Positions 51,118-60,321 of a DNA stretch of 64,000 nt are shown one piece after another (position 1 is the stretch's first letter; every line of letters begins with the position of its first letter). Source of the stretch: Saprospiraceae bacterium. Lineage in GTDB: Bacteria > Bacteroidota > Bacteroidia > Chitinophagales > Saprospiraceae. The translations under genes and the position numbers were made by a program. A model generated the notes under the pieces. That model did not search any database, was not told the origin of the DNA, and saw only the letters and a program-made list of their open reading frames with translations. The stretch spans positions 56,489 through 120,488 of the forward strand of contig JAJTFM010000012.1 of the NCBI GenBank assembly GCA_021298575.1, read 5' to 3'.

Positions 51118-51222
51118 GCCATTTTTCAGTTACGTAGCTCCGGCTATGCGCTTTCAAAAATGCAAAAACTGACAAAAAATCAGCCTGTTTTTACCGCCGG
51201 CAGAGAATCCTGAACAAACTCT
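51070..51222. mobile_element. MITE-like element with 21-bp terminal inverted repeats
   Basis: GAGTTTGTTCAGGATTCTCT (51071-51090) is repeated inverted and perfect at 51202-51221; one more base pair extends it to 51070/51222. The 111-bp interior has no open frame and holds secondary inverted segments (CCATTTTT..AAAAATG) and the intrinsic terminator at 51094-51117. No transposase is in the window and I see no convincing target-site duplication, so a non-autonomous transposon is inferred from structure only. Confidence 0.6.
51094..51117 (+). terminator. Intrinsic terminator downstream of the sigma-54 promoter
   Basis: CGAGTC (51094-51099), loop AAAAAC, GGCTCG (51106-51111, one G-U pair), then T6 (51112-51117). 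Confidence 0.6.
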
Positions 51223-51314
51223 TAATCGGAAGCACGCGCTTCAAAGTAATTTTTTCCCCCTTAATGTCTTCGGTATTTTTTCCCGTTTTTCCCATTCAAT
51301 TATCAAAGAGTGCC

Positions 51315-51348
51315 AGAGCAGCCGGTTGAGCCGGCCGCTCTTTTTTTG
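51315..51348 (+). terminator. Plus-strand intrinsic terminator before the RND gene
   Basis: AGAGC-A-GCCGG (51315-51325), loop TTGAG, CCGGC-C-GCTCT (51331-51341), one mismatch, then a run of seven T. Functions on the plus strand, where no gene ends, so it probably serves as a backstop for transcription from the sigma-54 promoter. Confidence 0.65.
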
Positions 51349-51384
51349 GCGGTTAGGGGTATGTCCGGGGAGCTTGTTATTACA

Positions 51385-51413
51385 ATGCCTGACTGGCGTC
51401 ACCAGTCAGGCAT
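51385..51413 (-). terminator. Hairpin terminator of the RND transporter gene
   Basis: ATGCCTGACTGG (51385-51396) pairs perfectly with CCAGTCAGGCAT (51402-51413), loop CGTCA, 10 bp beyond the RND stop. T-run on the minus strand is weak (TGTAATAAC), so it may act mainly as a 3' stability hairpin. Confidence 0.5.
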
Positions 51414-51422
51414 TTCAGTTTG

Positions 51423-54400
51423 TTATTCCTGTTTTGACCAAGGTGCATTTCCCCGTCGTTTGCCGGTCATGAAAGTGTACATGGCCGGTATGACGAACAA
51501 CGTCAGCAGCAGGGAGAAAAGGAGTCCGCCCACCACTACCACACCGAGGCCTATACGGCTTGTGCTGGCGGCGCCGAGCGAGAGTGCGATAGGCATGGCG
51601 CCCAGCACCGTTGCCAGCGTTGTCATGAGGATAGGTCGCAGGCGCGCCTGAGCGGCTTCAAAAACGGCTTGTGTGGCATCCATGCCGGCATCCCGCTTCT
51701 GGTTGGCGAATTCGACGATCAGGATACCGTTTTTGGTGACCAGTCCGATGAGCATAATCATACCGATCTGGGAGAATATATTCATGGTGTTATCGGTGGC
51801 CCAGAGGCTCAGGTAGGCGCCGGCGATAGCGAGTGGCACTGTGAGCATAATAATAAACGGATCTCTGAAACTTTCGAATTGTGCAGCGAGGATGAGGTAG
51901 ATGAGTGCGAGCGCCAGCATAAAGGCGAAAGAGGTATTTCCGCTGGATTCGCGGAAATCGCGTGACGGGCCGTTCAGGTCGGTTTCGAAAGAATCATCGA
52001 GTACATTGGCTGCGATTTTCTCCATGGCTTCAATACCTTCACCGAGTGTGCGGCCGGGTGCCAGGGCGGCGCTTATAGTGGCTGATTTGTATCGGTTATA
52101 GTGGAAAAGCTGGGGCGGGTTGCTGGTTTCCTCGAAGCGGACGATATTGTCGAGTTGCACCATCTGGCCGCGGTTATTCCGTACGTACAGGGATGCCAGA
52201 TCGAGCGGTTCGTCGCGGTTACTTCTGTCAACCTGACCGATGACCTGGTATTGACGGCCATTCTGCAGGAAATATCCGAAACGGCGGCCGGAGAGTGCCA
52301 GCTGGAGCATCTGGCTTACGTCGAGTACATTTACGCCCAGTTCTGCTGCTTTCAGGCGGTCAATGATGACCCGGAGTTCGGGCTTGTTGAACTTGAGGTC
52401 GGCATCCACGTTGGCGAAAACGGGATCTTTCCGCGCCTCCTCGAGGAACTTGGGAACAGCCTCCCGCAGTTTTTCAAAATTGAGATTCTGGAGAACGAAT
52501 TGTACCGGGAGGCCCCTGCCAAAACCTACAGTAATCGTCTGTTCCTGGTTGGGGAAGATACGTGCTTCAGGCATACCTTTGGTAAGGCGCAGCATCTGGT
52601 TATTGATATCCATCTGGCTGCGCTGCCGTTCATCGGGTTCCTTGAGCAGCACGCTTACAAAGCCGGAGTTGGTGCTGGCGGCGCCGAATCCGGGGGCTGT
52701 GATTCCGAAAACCATACGATGTTCGGGTATGGAGTCCATGAATGTCTGAGCCACCTTGTAAACGATATGTTCCATCCGGTCGAAGTCGGTACCTTCCGGA
52801 GCGGTTATGTTGGCGCGTATCAGGCTGCGGTCCTCGAGCGGTGCGAGTTCGTTTTTGATTTGCGTATTAAAGTACCAGATCATCCCGAAGCATGCCAGCA
52901 GCATGGCAATACTCAGCACGCGCATGCGCATGAAAGAGCGGAGCGCCGAGCCATATACCCGGTCGAGGCCGGTGAAAAACGGCTCAGTGAAATTATAGAA
53001 CCATCCGTGTTTGTGCACATTTCCGCCGAGCTTGACGTTGAGCACAGGCGTCAGCGTGAGCGACACGAAAGCAGAGATCAGTACGGCTCCGGCCACTACG
53101 ATGCCGAATTCGCGGAACAGCCTGCCGGTGAAGCCCTCGAGGAATATGACCGGAATAAACACCACTGCCAGCGTGATGGAGGTACTGATGACGGCGAAGA
53201 ATATTTCTTTGGTGCCTTCCCTTGCAGCCGTCCATTTATCCATCCCGGCCTCAATTTTTTTGAAAATATTCTCGGTGACCACAATACCGTCGTCCACTAC
53301 AAGGCCGGTGGCGAGTACGATAGCGAGCAGCGTCAGCACATTGATACTGAAGCCGAACAGGTACATAATAAAGAAGGCTCCGATCAGCGAGACGGGGATG
53401 TCAATGAGTGGTCGGAGGGCTACGATCCAGCTTCTGAAGAAGAAGTAGATAATAAGCACTACCAGCGCCACGGCGATGAATACCGTTTCTGTCACTTCGC
53501 TCACGGCCCTGCGCACGAACTGACTTTTATCAATACCGACGTTTATGACGATGTCTGACGGGACCTCTTTCTGTATTTGTTCGAATCGGCGGTAGAATTC
53601 ATCTGTGATTTCCACCCAGTTGGAGCCGGGTTGAGGGATTACCGCGATGGATACCCCTTGTACCAGATTTCTGCGTGCACCGGTTTCTTCATTATCGGGG
53701 CCGAGAACAGCTTCGCCCACATCGCGCAAGCGGATAGTTGCGGCGCCGTTCTGGCGAATGATCATATTGTTGAAGTCCTCCTCCGTTTGCAGGCGGCCGA
53801 AAGTTTTTACGGCCAGTTCCGTGGCATCGCCGCGTACCTTGCCGCCGGGCAGCTCCACATTTTCCTTGCTGAGTGCCAGCAGAATATCCTGGGGAGTCAG
53901 GTTGTGTGCCACCATTTTCTTGGGGTCCATCCACAGGCGCATGGCGGGCAGTTTGGAGCCGAATACGTTTACCGTTGACACTCCGGGGATAGTCTGAATT
54001 TTCTCCCTGATTACATTTTCCGCGTAATCGGAGAGTTCCATAATACTCCTGGTACTGCTCTGGATGGGAATGAACAGGATTGGGTCGCCGCTGGCATCGG
54101 ATTTCGTAACGACTGGTGGTGCGTCAATATCGAGCGGGAGATTGCGCTGAGCCTGACTCACTTTGTCGCGCATATCGTTGGCGGCCTGTTCGAGTTCGAC
54201 GCCCAGGTCGAATTCCACAGAGATATTGCTGACACCGAGTGCCGATGTACTGGAAATACTGCGGATACCTGCGATACCGTTGATGGCGCGTTCGAGCGGT
54301 TCGGTAATCTGGCTTTCGATTACTTCCGCGCTGGCGCCTGTATAGTTGGTGCGTACGCTGATACTGGGCGGGTCAATGGCCGGGTATTCGCGTACCCCCA

Positions 54401-54494
54401 GGAAAGTATAGCCGATTGCGCCGAAAAAGACTATAAGAATACTGAAAACGGTCGCCATGACCGGTCTGCGGAGGGAAAGTTCGGGTAGGTTCAT
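51423..54494 (-). CDS. RND efflux pump, inner-membrane transporter (AcrB/MdtB-like)
   Basis: A 1023-residue proton-driven transporter with twelve membrane segments and two large periplasmic loops. It starts LPELSLRRPVMATVFSILIV as HAE1 members do; G-F-T-G-R (GFTGRLF, TM6 end), VLATGLVVDDGIVVTENIF with the proton-relay Asp pair in TM4, and GMIMLIGLVTKNGILIVEFA in the second half are conserved. It exports drugs, detergents or lipophilic compounds. Neither a membrane fusion protein nor a TolC-type channel gene is adjacent, which is unusual. The divergent sterol desaturase gene starts 128 bp upstream. Hairpin terminator at 51385-51413. Confidence 0.95.
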   Translation of the reverse strand: MNLPELSLRRPVMATVFSILIVFFGAIGYTFLGVREYPAIDPPSISVRTNYTGASAEVIESQITEPLERAINGIAGIRSISSTSALGVSNISVEFDLGVELEQAANDMRDKVSQAQRNLPLDIDAPPVVTKSDASGDPILFIPIQSSTRSIMELSDYAENVIREKIQTIPGVSTVNVFGSKLPAMRLWMDPKKMVAHNLTPQDILLALSKENVELPGGKVRGDATELAVKTFGRLQTEEDFNNMIIRQNGAATIRLRDVGEAVLGPDNEETGARRNLVQGVSIAVIPQPGSNWVEITDEFYRRFEQIQKEVPSDIVINVGIDKSQFVRRAVSEVTETVFIAVALVVLIIYFFFRSWIVALRPLIDIPVSLIGAFFIMYLFGFSINVLTLLAIVLATGLVVDDGIVVTENIFKKIEAGMDKWTAAREGTKEIFFAVISTSITLAVVFIPVIFLEGFTGRLFREFGIVVAGAVLISAFVSLTLTPVLNVKLGGNVHKHGWFYNFTEPFFTGLDRVYGSALRSFMRMRVLSIAMLLACFGMIWYFNTQIKNELAPLEDRSLIRANITAPEGTDFDRMEHIVYKVAQTFMDSIPEHRMVFGITAPGFGAASTNSGFVSVLLKEPDERQRSQMDINNQMLRLTKGMPEARIFPNQEQTITVGFGRGLPVQFVLQNLNFEKLREAVPKFLEEARKDPVFANVDADLKFNKPELRVIIDRLKAAELGVNVLDVSQMLQLALSGRRFGYFLQNGRQYQVIGQVDRSNRDEPLDLASLYVRNNRGQMVQLDNIVRFEETSNPPQLFHYNRYKSATISAALAPGRTLGEGIEAMEKIAANVLDDSFETDLNGPSRDFRESSGNTSFAFMLALALIYLILAAQFESFRDPFIIMLTVPLAIAGAYLSLWATDNTMNIFSQIGMIMLIGLVTKNGILIVEFANQKRDAGMDATQAVFEAAQARLRPILMTTLATVLGAMPIALSLGAASTSRIGLGVVVVGGLLFSLLLTLFVIPAMYTFMTGKRRGNAPWSKQE

Positions 54495-54621
54495 TGCCTT
54501 GTGTATGTTCCTGTGTTTCGTATAAAGCGCGACGGGGTGCGCGAAGTTCCATAAAATTCTGTTTGGTAGTGTGTGTTATCCGACATATGACATAATTTCG
54601 TCCGTTCAAAACAGAAACAGC

Positions 54622-55479
54622 ATGGAATCCATTGTACAGTATTTCAGTCATATACCATCATCTCACCGGAGCGCCATATTGTTGGGCGGCCTCACACTTT
54701 TCATGCTGCTAGAGTCGGGTCTGCCGTATTACAGGGAGCGATACAGCAAATTCAGGCATCTTGGTATCAACCTCTTTTTCACACTTACTACCGTACTGGT
54801 AAATTTCGTGATGGCGTTTATTTTGTTGAAAACCAGCGACTGGGCGGTGGCCAGCCATTTTGGTATTCTTCAGTGGTTGCCCGGCATGCCGCTCTGGCTG
54901 TATATATTACTCGGACTGATGCTACTCGATTTTATTGGCGCCTACCTGGCTCACTGGATGGAGCACCGTGTGAAATGGATGTGGAAATTTCACCTGATAC
55001 ATCACACGGATCCTAACGTAGATGCCACCACGGCCAATCGCCATCATCCGGGAGAGAGCGTGATTCGGTTCGTGTTTACCACGGTGGCTGCGCTGCTCAC
55101 GGGTGCTCCGGTTTATCTGATCATGTTGTATCAGTCGGCCTCGGTTGCGCTTTCGCAGTTCAACCATTCCAATATAAGACTGCCCCGGTGGTTCGATCGC
55201 CTCGCCGGACAGGTGTTTGTGACTCCGGGTATGCACCGGGTGCACCACCATTATGTGCTGCCCTACACGGATACTAACTACGGCAATATTTTTTCATTTT
55301 GGGATCGTCTGTTTGGCACCTATTCGACCCTTGAGAACGATAAAATTCGCTTTGGAATAGACACACACGAGGCCGAAGAAGAAAAAAATAACATTTTTTT
55401 TATGCTTAAAATTCCTTTCCAGCCCTACAGAATGCCCGTCGGTTCAAAGTTTGAGGGAACGGACGGGAATCGCCGGTAA
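54622..55479 (+). CDS. Sterol desaturase/fatty acid hydroxylase family protein
   Basis: A 285-residue membrane-bound di-iron enzyme. Four membrane segments precede and surround the histidine clusters: AHWMEHR (HX3H, about 128), FHLIHHTDPN (HX2HH, about 140), NRHHPGES and MHRVHHHYVLPYTDTNYGN (about 215). These ligate two irons in C-5 sterol desaturase-like hydroxylases; in bacteria the substrates are often sphingolipid, carotenoid or fatty-acid chains, so the reaction is not defined. ATG at 54622 (MESIVQYF) chosen; the frame is open 17 codons further upstream. The stop codon lies in the loop of a terminator-like hairpin. Confidence 0.92.
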   Translation: MESIVQYFSHIPSSHRSAILLGGLTLFMLLESGLPYYRERYSKFRHLGINLFFTLTTVLVNFVMAFILLKTSDWAVASHFGILQWLPGMPLWLYILLGLMLLDFIGAYLAHWMEHRVKWMWKFHLIHHTDPNVDATTANRHHPGESVIRFVFTTVAALLTGAPVYLIMLYQSASVALSQFNHSNIRLPRWFDRLAGQVFVTPGMHRVHHHYVLPYTDTNYGNIFSFWDRLFGTYSTLENDKIRFGIDTHEAEEEKNNIFFMLKIPFQPYRMPVGSKFEGTDGNRR

Positions 55480-55491
55480 GCGGCGGTTTTT
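55471..55491 (+). terminator. Terminator hairpin enclosing the stop codon
   Basis: CGCCG (55471-55475), loop GTAAG containing the TAA stop (55477-55479), CGGCG (55481-55485), then G and T5. Short stem but G/C only. Confidence 0.45.
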
Positions 55492-55646
55492 AAAATTGGC
55501 GCGGTTTTTGGGTTTTTCTGGATGTATCGTCTCTTTGGCGTAAAAAGTCGGGTTTCCGGGCGTTTTTTGCCCATTTCGTCCAGTCTGCTTTGGAACCAGG
55601 GCCAGTATTTCTGTGTTTAAGGTTGCATGATTGAAAATCAATACTG

Positions 55647-55654
55647 TACATTTG
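55647..55654 (+). promoter_or_regulatory. -7 box of the giant T9SS protein gene
   Basis: TACATTTG, perfect TAnnTTTG match, 48 bp upstream of the ATG at 55703. A TTG at 55623-55625 gives a 21-bp spacer, slightly long. Confidence 0.45.
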
Positions 55655-55702
55655 TGCAGAACTGATGCAAAATTTTTTTATCTTTAAACACCCGCTTTTA
55701 TC

Positions 55703-58700
55703 ATGCAGTTGGCCAAACACCTTTTGCCTGTGCTCGCATTATTGCTGCACGGCGCACTGATTTCCGGCCAAAGCACGTGTTCATTTGCCACATTTTACCA
55801 AACCCGGGGCGACGCATCTGTCAATGAGTTCGCCACGGCCCTTCTCAAAAGCCGCGACAACCATATTTATATGGCCGGTCGCAGCGGTAATCAGACCTTC
55901 CTCCAAAAACTGACCCCCTCTGGCGATATTCTTTGGAATCGCCAGTTCCAGATCAACCCTTTCGAGCCGTTTACACCCAGTGAACTGATTGAAGATTCCG
56001 ACGGTATGATTGTTGGCTGCGGCACTCAGGGGTCGCCCGGTTTGAGTAAGGGCTTTGTATTCAGGTACAATCCCGGCACCAACACGTTCTTTTGGTCTCG
56101 CTCCATCTCAAGCAACAACCCGATTATGGGGGGAATTGTGGAGAAAACACCTGGTGGCAATTACGTCATCTGTCAGAGTGCTCTGCTGAGTTCAGGCGAG
56201 CGCGAGGCAGAGGTTATTGAGATCAACCGGACCACCGGAGCGATCAATCCGGGGCTGTCGCGCAGGTACGAATACTTGCATTCCGATGTATTTACCAAAA
56301 TAGTGGCTGCCAACGGCGCCCTGTACCTGACAGGCTGGAGTACCAGCAGAACCGGAACACAGGCCAATGCACGCAGGCAACTGCTTGTTTGCCTGAATCC
56401 GGGCACGCTCGATCCGCTCTGGGCTCAGCTTGGCCACCGTGATACCCTGACCCCCGTTTCTTTTACAGGAAGGGACCTGGTTATTGACGGTTCATCGCTG
56501 GTTATGGCTTACAATGGCTCACCGGAGACCTCTCCATCCGGCAGCGGCACCGATACAATTTACCTCCAGAAGACCGACTTTGACGGAAATATTCAATGGG
56601 TTCGCAGTTATAATGTACTCGCAGGGGTACTAAAGCTGCTTCCGGCTTCAGATGGTTACTTTATTTATGGTCAGCAGGACGGTAATCAGCACGTTGTTGT
56701 TAAAACCGACAAGAACGGTGTTCCGCTTTGGTCGCGCAGACTGACAGACGGTACTCCGGATGGTACCAGCGCTGCAGATTTTGCTCCCAATCTGGCAGTC
56801 ATGCTCGCTGATTCGGTGTATCTCGCCGGACTCACCCCCGGAGCAAGCAGGGATGTCATGTTCTGGAAAATGCTCTCGACCGCAGGTCCGAGTCCGACAG
56901 ATACCTGCGGAATGATTGCCGCCCCCATTGTTACCTCGTCGCTTGTGTCGAATCCTGCCCGCCTGCCGATTACCCTGAACCAGGTGTTCAGTTCGGCTTC
57001 GGCACTGTTTGCCGGCCTGTCTCCGCAGGATGTTACCATGGCGACTGAAAGCGTATGTCCTTCGTGCGCACTTCCTCCGGGTACCTGTCCGGAGGGTAAC
57101 GACTTTATCATTAAAGTAATTTCGACCGAATGTGTTTCCGGCAAAGTGGATATACGCTATCAGCTTTGTGATCTGGACGGAGGTTCGGTACCTCCATTGA
57201 CTGTTGCGTTTTTCGACAATAACCCTTTTACAACTCCGGCCAACCTGATCTATAGTGTGCCGGTATCTCCGAGTAATGCCGTTGATTGCTTCGATGGTGT
57301 CTTTCTTGATATGGTGCCCAAACTTGGCTCTAACAATCTTGAAGACGGGGATTACCTGTATATGGTAGTCAACCTGCCGGCAGGCTCCGTAACGCCGCTG
57401 GATCCGGCAAACTTCCCCGTTCCACAGTTGCTGGAATGTGATTATTCCAATAACCTCGAACAGTTCGAAGTGGATTTGCCCGATATGCTCCCGCTCGATC
57501 TTGGCCCCGATATTGAAAAATGTACCGGCTCGACGGTTACACTCGACGCAGGTCCTGGATTCCACCGTTACCAGTGGTCGAACGGCTCTATCACTCAGAC
57601 AGCCAATGTCACACTCACCAATCAGTACAGGGTCACTGTCACCGATGACTGCGGAAGGACCAAAGTGGATGCCATTCAGGTGACATTCCTCCTGCCAACA
57701 ACGGCCACCTTCAGTGACAGCCTTTGTAACGGTGAGACCATTTACTTCAGAGGGCAGCCATTTAACCAGCCTGGTGAATATACGCTGATACTGCCGGGTA
57801 CCAACGGAAGATGTGATACCATCGCCACGCTGAAAATTACAGAGCGGAATACACCTGAGGAGGACAGATTTTTTCAGTTGTGTCCGGGTGACTCGGTTCA
57901 GATCGGTGGTACTTTTGTAAAAACTCCCGGTATTTACACAATTATCAAACAGGCTGCAGTTGGCTGCGATACTGTGTTCACATATGTCGTCACGATTCTG
58001 CCTCAGCCATTTGTAGTTGATTCCATCAGCTTTTGCGAGGGTGACAGTGTGGTTATTGGCGGTGTAGCCTATTATACGCCACAGATTGTTACAGATATCA
58101 TCCCCGGACATAATGGTGATTGCGACACCATTGCCTTCATTGAGCTGAAAATTCGCCCGCAGGTTAATATTTCCGGAGGCGACGTTCTGTTCTGTCGCGG
58201 AGACACGGTGGTTATTGACGGAAATGCCTATACACAACCCGGCGAGGTGTCGGTAAGCAAAAACAATAACGGCTCCGGTTGTGATACGCTGGTGACATTC
58301 GTACTCAAGTATGTGACACCCGTGCCGTCCATGCTGACGGTTCAGTGTCCTGCCAATAAAACGGTGACCGTTAACCCCGGTGTTTCGCCTGCACAGGTAA
58401 CCTATAATATGCCGACCGCGGCAAGCGACTGCATCTGTCCGGGTATAGCCTGGAGCAGCGTTGGTCCGGCATCGGGGAGCAATTTCCCGCTGGGCCCCAC
58501 ACAGGTATGCTATACAGCCAAAGACAGTTGCGGAAGTGTTGCCAGCTGCTGTTTCACTGTTACGGTAGTGGAAGAACTTGCCTGCGATGTGAAGGAGGTG
58601 GGCTGTGTGAAATACGAGCTGCTTTCCATCACAGAGGACCCGATGCACAGGAGAACATACCGGATGCGGGTAACCAACAATTGTCCGGAAAAGCTGGTTT

Positions 58701-59305
58701 ATACGGCAATTCAGCTCCCCAAGAGCATTGCAGCAGACGAGCCCGGAGAGAACAGTGTTTACACATCGCCGGAGGGCCGACAGTATCTGGTACGGAACCC
58801 GAACTATTCGCCGTTCTTCTCTATCCGTTTCCGATCGCTCAACGACAGTATTGCCAACGGACAAACCGCTACCTTCCGCTTCACCATACCACAGCAGTCG
58901 AGTCCGAACTCGTTCAGAATTACTTCACGGCTTGAACCACAGTTTTTCCTGGAGTCAACACTGAATATCTTCGGCTGCCCGATTGGCGTGACCAGCAGCA
59001 ACCGCGAAGAGTCGGACGACAGAAGCGAACTGGCCTTCCACGAGATTTCCCCGGAGAAAGTACTCAGCGTGTTCCCCAATCCGACCAGCGGCGACATCTA
59101 TGCCGATGTGTATGACTGGCTCGGACAGGGTGTAGATATAAGGGTGTTTGATCTGCAGGGCAGACGGATACTCAATATGCGTGAAAACGTGACAGAGGAA
59201 ATTATCAGGGTGCCCCTGCCAGCCGGACTTGCCGGAGGCATGTATATCATGCAGGTGACGGGCGATGATGGTAATCAGGCGACGATTCGATTCGAGAAGT
59301 ACTGA
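55703..59305 (+). CDS. Giant secreted protein with Cys-Asp modules, HYR domain and T9SS sorting domain
   Basis: A 1200-residue exported protein. Signal peptide about 1-22 (LLPVLALLLHGALISGQ). Residues about 25-420 look like a repeated propeller (GNQTFLQKLTPSGDILWNR, TDFDGNIQWVRSY, TDKNGVPLWSRRL). About 460-590 is a CARDB-like domain; about 596-665 an Ig/PKD-like module (LDAGPGFHRYQWSNGS). About 672-869 holds four copies of a 60-70-residue module, C(x)GDSVxIGG..GxCDT. An HYR domain follows (about 873-958), and a type A T9SS sorting domain ends the protein (SVFPNPTSGDIYADVYDW, about 1122 onward). Probable surface adhesin or matrix protein. Followed by a hairpin terminator. Confidence 0.87.
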   Translation: MQLAKHLLPVLALLLHGALISGQSTCSFATFYQTRGDASVNEFATALLKSRDNHIYMAGRSGNQTFLQKLTPSGDILWNRQFQINPFEPFTPSELIEDSDGMIVGCGTQGSPGLSKGFVFRYNPGTNTFFWSRSISSNNPIMGGIVEKTPGGNYVICQSALLSSGEREAEVIEINRTTGAINPGLSRRYEYLHSDVFTKIVAANGALYLTGWSTSRTGTQANARRQLLVCLNPGTLDPLWAQLGHRDTLTPVSFTGRDLVIDGSSLVMAYNGSPETSPSGSGTDTIYLQKTDFDGNIQWVRSYNVLAGVLKLLPASDGYFIYGQQDGNQHVVVKTDKNGVPLWSRRLTDGTPDGTSAADFAPNLAVMLADSVYLAGLTPGASRDVMFWKMLSTAGPSPTDTCGMIAAPIVTSSLVSNPARLPITLNQVFSSASALFAGLSPQDVTMATESVCPSCALPPGTCPEGNDFIIKVISTECVSGKVDIRYQLCDLDGGSVPPLTVAFFDNNPFTTPANLIYSVPVSPSNAVDCFDGVFLDMVPKLGSNNLEDGDYLYMVVNLPAGSVTPLDPANFPVPQLLECDYSNNLEQFEVDLPDMLPLDLGPDIEKCTGSTVTLDAGPGFHRYQWSNGSITQTANVTLTNQYRVTVTDDCGRTKVDAIQVTFLLPTTATFSDSLCNGETIYFRGQPFNQPGEYTLILPGTNGRCDTIATLKITERNTPEEDRFFQLCPGDSVQIGGTFVKTPGIYTIIKQAAVGCDTVFTYVVTILPQPFVVDSISFCEGDSVVIGGVAYYTPQIVTDIIPGHNGDCDTIAFIELKIRPQVNISGGDVLFCRGDTVVIDGNAYTQPGEVSVSKNNNGSGCDTLVTFVLKYVTPVPSMLTVQCPANKTVTVNPGVSPAQVTYNMPTAASDCICPGIAWSSVGPASGSNFPLGPTQVCYTAKDSCGSVASCCFTVTVVEELACDVKEVGCVKYELLSITEDPMHRRTYRMRVTNNCPEKLVYTAIQLPKSIAADEPGENSVYTSPEGRQYLVRNPNYSPFFSIRFRSLNDSIANGQTATFRFTIPQQSSPNSFRITSRLEPQFFLESTLNIFGCPIGVTSSNREESDDRSELAFHEISPEKVLSVFPNPTSGDIYADVYDWLGQGVDIRVFDLQGRRILNMRENVTEEIIRVPLPAGLAGGMYIMQVTGDDGNQATIRFEKY

Positions 59306-59340
59306 TTACAGTTTTCGAGGATAAAAATACACCAACAGGG

Positions 59341-59369
59341 GCCGGAAGCACGTTATTCGTACTTCCGGC
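59341..59369 (+). terminator. Intrinsic terminator of the giant T9SS protein gene
   Basis: GCCGGAAGCACG (59341-59352), loop TTATT, CGTACTTCCGGC (59358-59369), one C-A mismatch, with flanking ACAG/CTGT pairing and TTTCTGT after it. Confidence 0.65.
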
Positions 59370-59480
59370 TCTGCTGTTTCTGTCAGACTGTCGTTTTACA
59401 GTGAACAATACGCCGGTTATTTCTATTTCAGAAACTGGTAAAACGGATTTGAAAGTCCGATGCAGACAAATTGATTTCAG

Positions 59481-60212
59481 ATGGACAAAAGAATAATGGA
59501 TCCCCGGGAGCCGATATGGCTCGATGGCCCCCGCCAGCGGCACTTTGAATTATTTTTCGCCCTGAAGGTGTTTTGGGAATTCATCCGCGGATTCCGTGCC
59601 CTTCACTTCGTGGGCCCCTCGGTAACCGTATTTGGTTCGGCCCGGTTTAAAGATGGGCACAGATATTATGAAAGTGCCAGGCTGATTGGACGTCGCATTG
59701 CCGAGGATCTCGGAATGACTGTCATGACGGGCGGAGGACCGGGTATCATGGAGGCGGCCAACCGAGGTGCAAAGGAGGCGGGAGGTCATTCTGTAGGATG
59801 TAATATTGTACTTCCACACGAACAGTCTGAAAACCCGTGGCTCGACAAATTTGTCACTATCCGCTACTTCTTCGTCAGGAAGGTGCTGCTGGTGAAGTAC
59901 TCATACGCATTCGTCATACTGCCCGGTGGCTTCGGAACCATGGACGAATTTTTTGAGACGCTCACCCTGGTTCAAACCCGAAAAATACACCACTTCCCTA
60001 TTGTTATCATGGGCATGGACTACTACAAACCACTCCAGGAGTACCTCCAGTTTATGGCTGAACAGGGCACTATTTCACCCGAAGACATGAGGCTGCTGCT
60101 GTTTACCGACGACCCCGCCGAGGCGACCGAACACATCCGGCAGTATATTTCGGAACACTACCGGGTGGAAAGGCGCCGCAAACCGGTCTGGTGGCTTTTT
60201 GAAAAAGCCTGA
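59481..60212 (+). CDS. LOG-family (lysine decarboxylase-like) nucleotide hydrolase
   Basis: A 243-residue Rossmann-fold protein. The family signature is intact: VFGSARFKDGHRYYESA, MTGGGPGIMEAANRGAKEAGG and ILPGGFGTMDEFFETLTLVQ (the PGGxGTxxE motif). LOG enzymes release free cytokinin bases from riboside monophosphates in plants; bacterial members are phosphoribohydrolases of adenosine/nucleotide 5'-monophosphates, often annotated wrongly as lysine decarboxylases. Length and the N-terminal about 40 extra residues fit the longer bacterial type (TIGR00730). No clear promoter box; the SurA-like gene follows with its own promoter. Confidence 0.92.
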   Translation: MDKRIMDPREPIWLDGPRQRHFELFFALKVFWEFIRGFRALHFVGPSVTVFGSARFKDGHRYYESARLIGRRIAEDLGMTVMTGGGPGIMEAANRGAKEAGGHSVGCNIVLPHEQSENPWLDKFVTIRYFFVRKVLLVKYSYAFVILPGGFGTMDEFFETLTLVQTRKIHHFPIVIMGMDYYKPLQEYLQFMAEQGTISPEDMRLLLFTDDPAEATEHIRQYISEHYRVERRRKPVWWLFEKA

Positions 60213-60272
60213 CGTCAGGTGTTAAAAATAACCAAAGAGCCCCGCTGATGTATTCCGATTTGCCCCTTTTCC

Positions 60273-60280
60273 TAACTTTG
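60273..60280 (+). promoter_or_regulatory. -7 box of the SurA-like gene
   Basis: TAACTTTG, perfect TAnnTTTG match, 41 bp upstream of the ATG at 60322. No TTG at ideal -33 spacing. Confidence 0.45.
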
Positions 60281-60321
60281 CAGCCAAATTTCTGTTCAAA
60301 ATACCAATTCAACGCATTAAT

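Noticed and set aside
52101..53558. 485-codon plus-strand frame
   Set aside because: Antisense to the RND transporter; rich in His/Glu as expected for the complement of hydrophobic codons.
56648..58864. 738-codon open frame on the minus strand
   Set aside because: Lies antisense inside the giant T9SS protein gene; its translation is rich in Arg, Cys and His, has no recognisable domain, and the plus strand has a signal peptide, domains and sorting tail.
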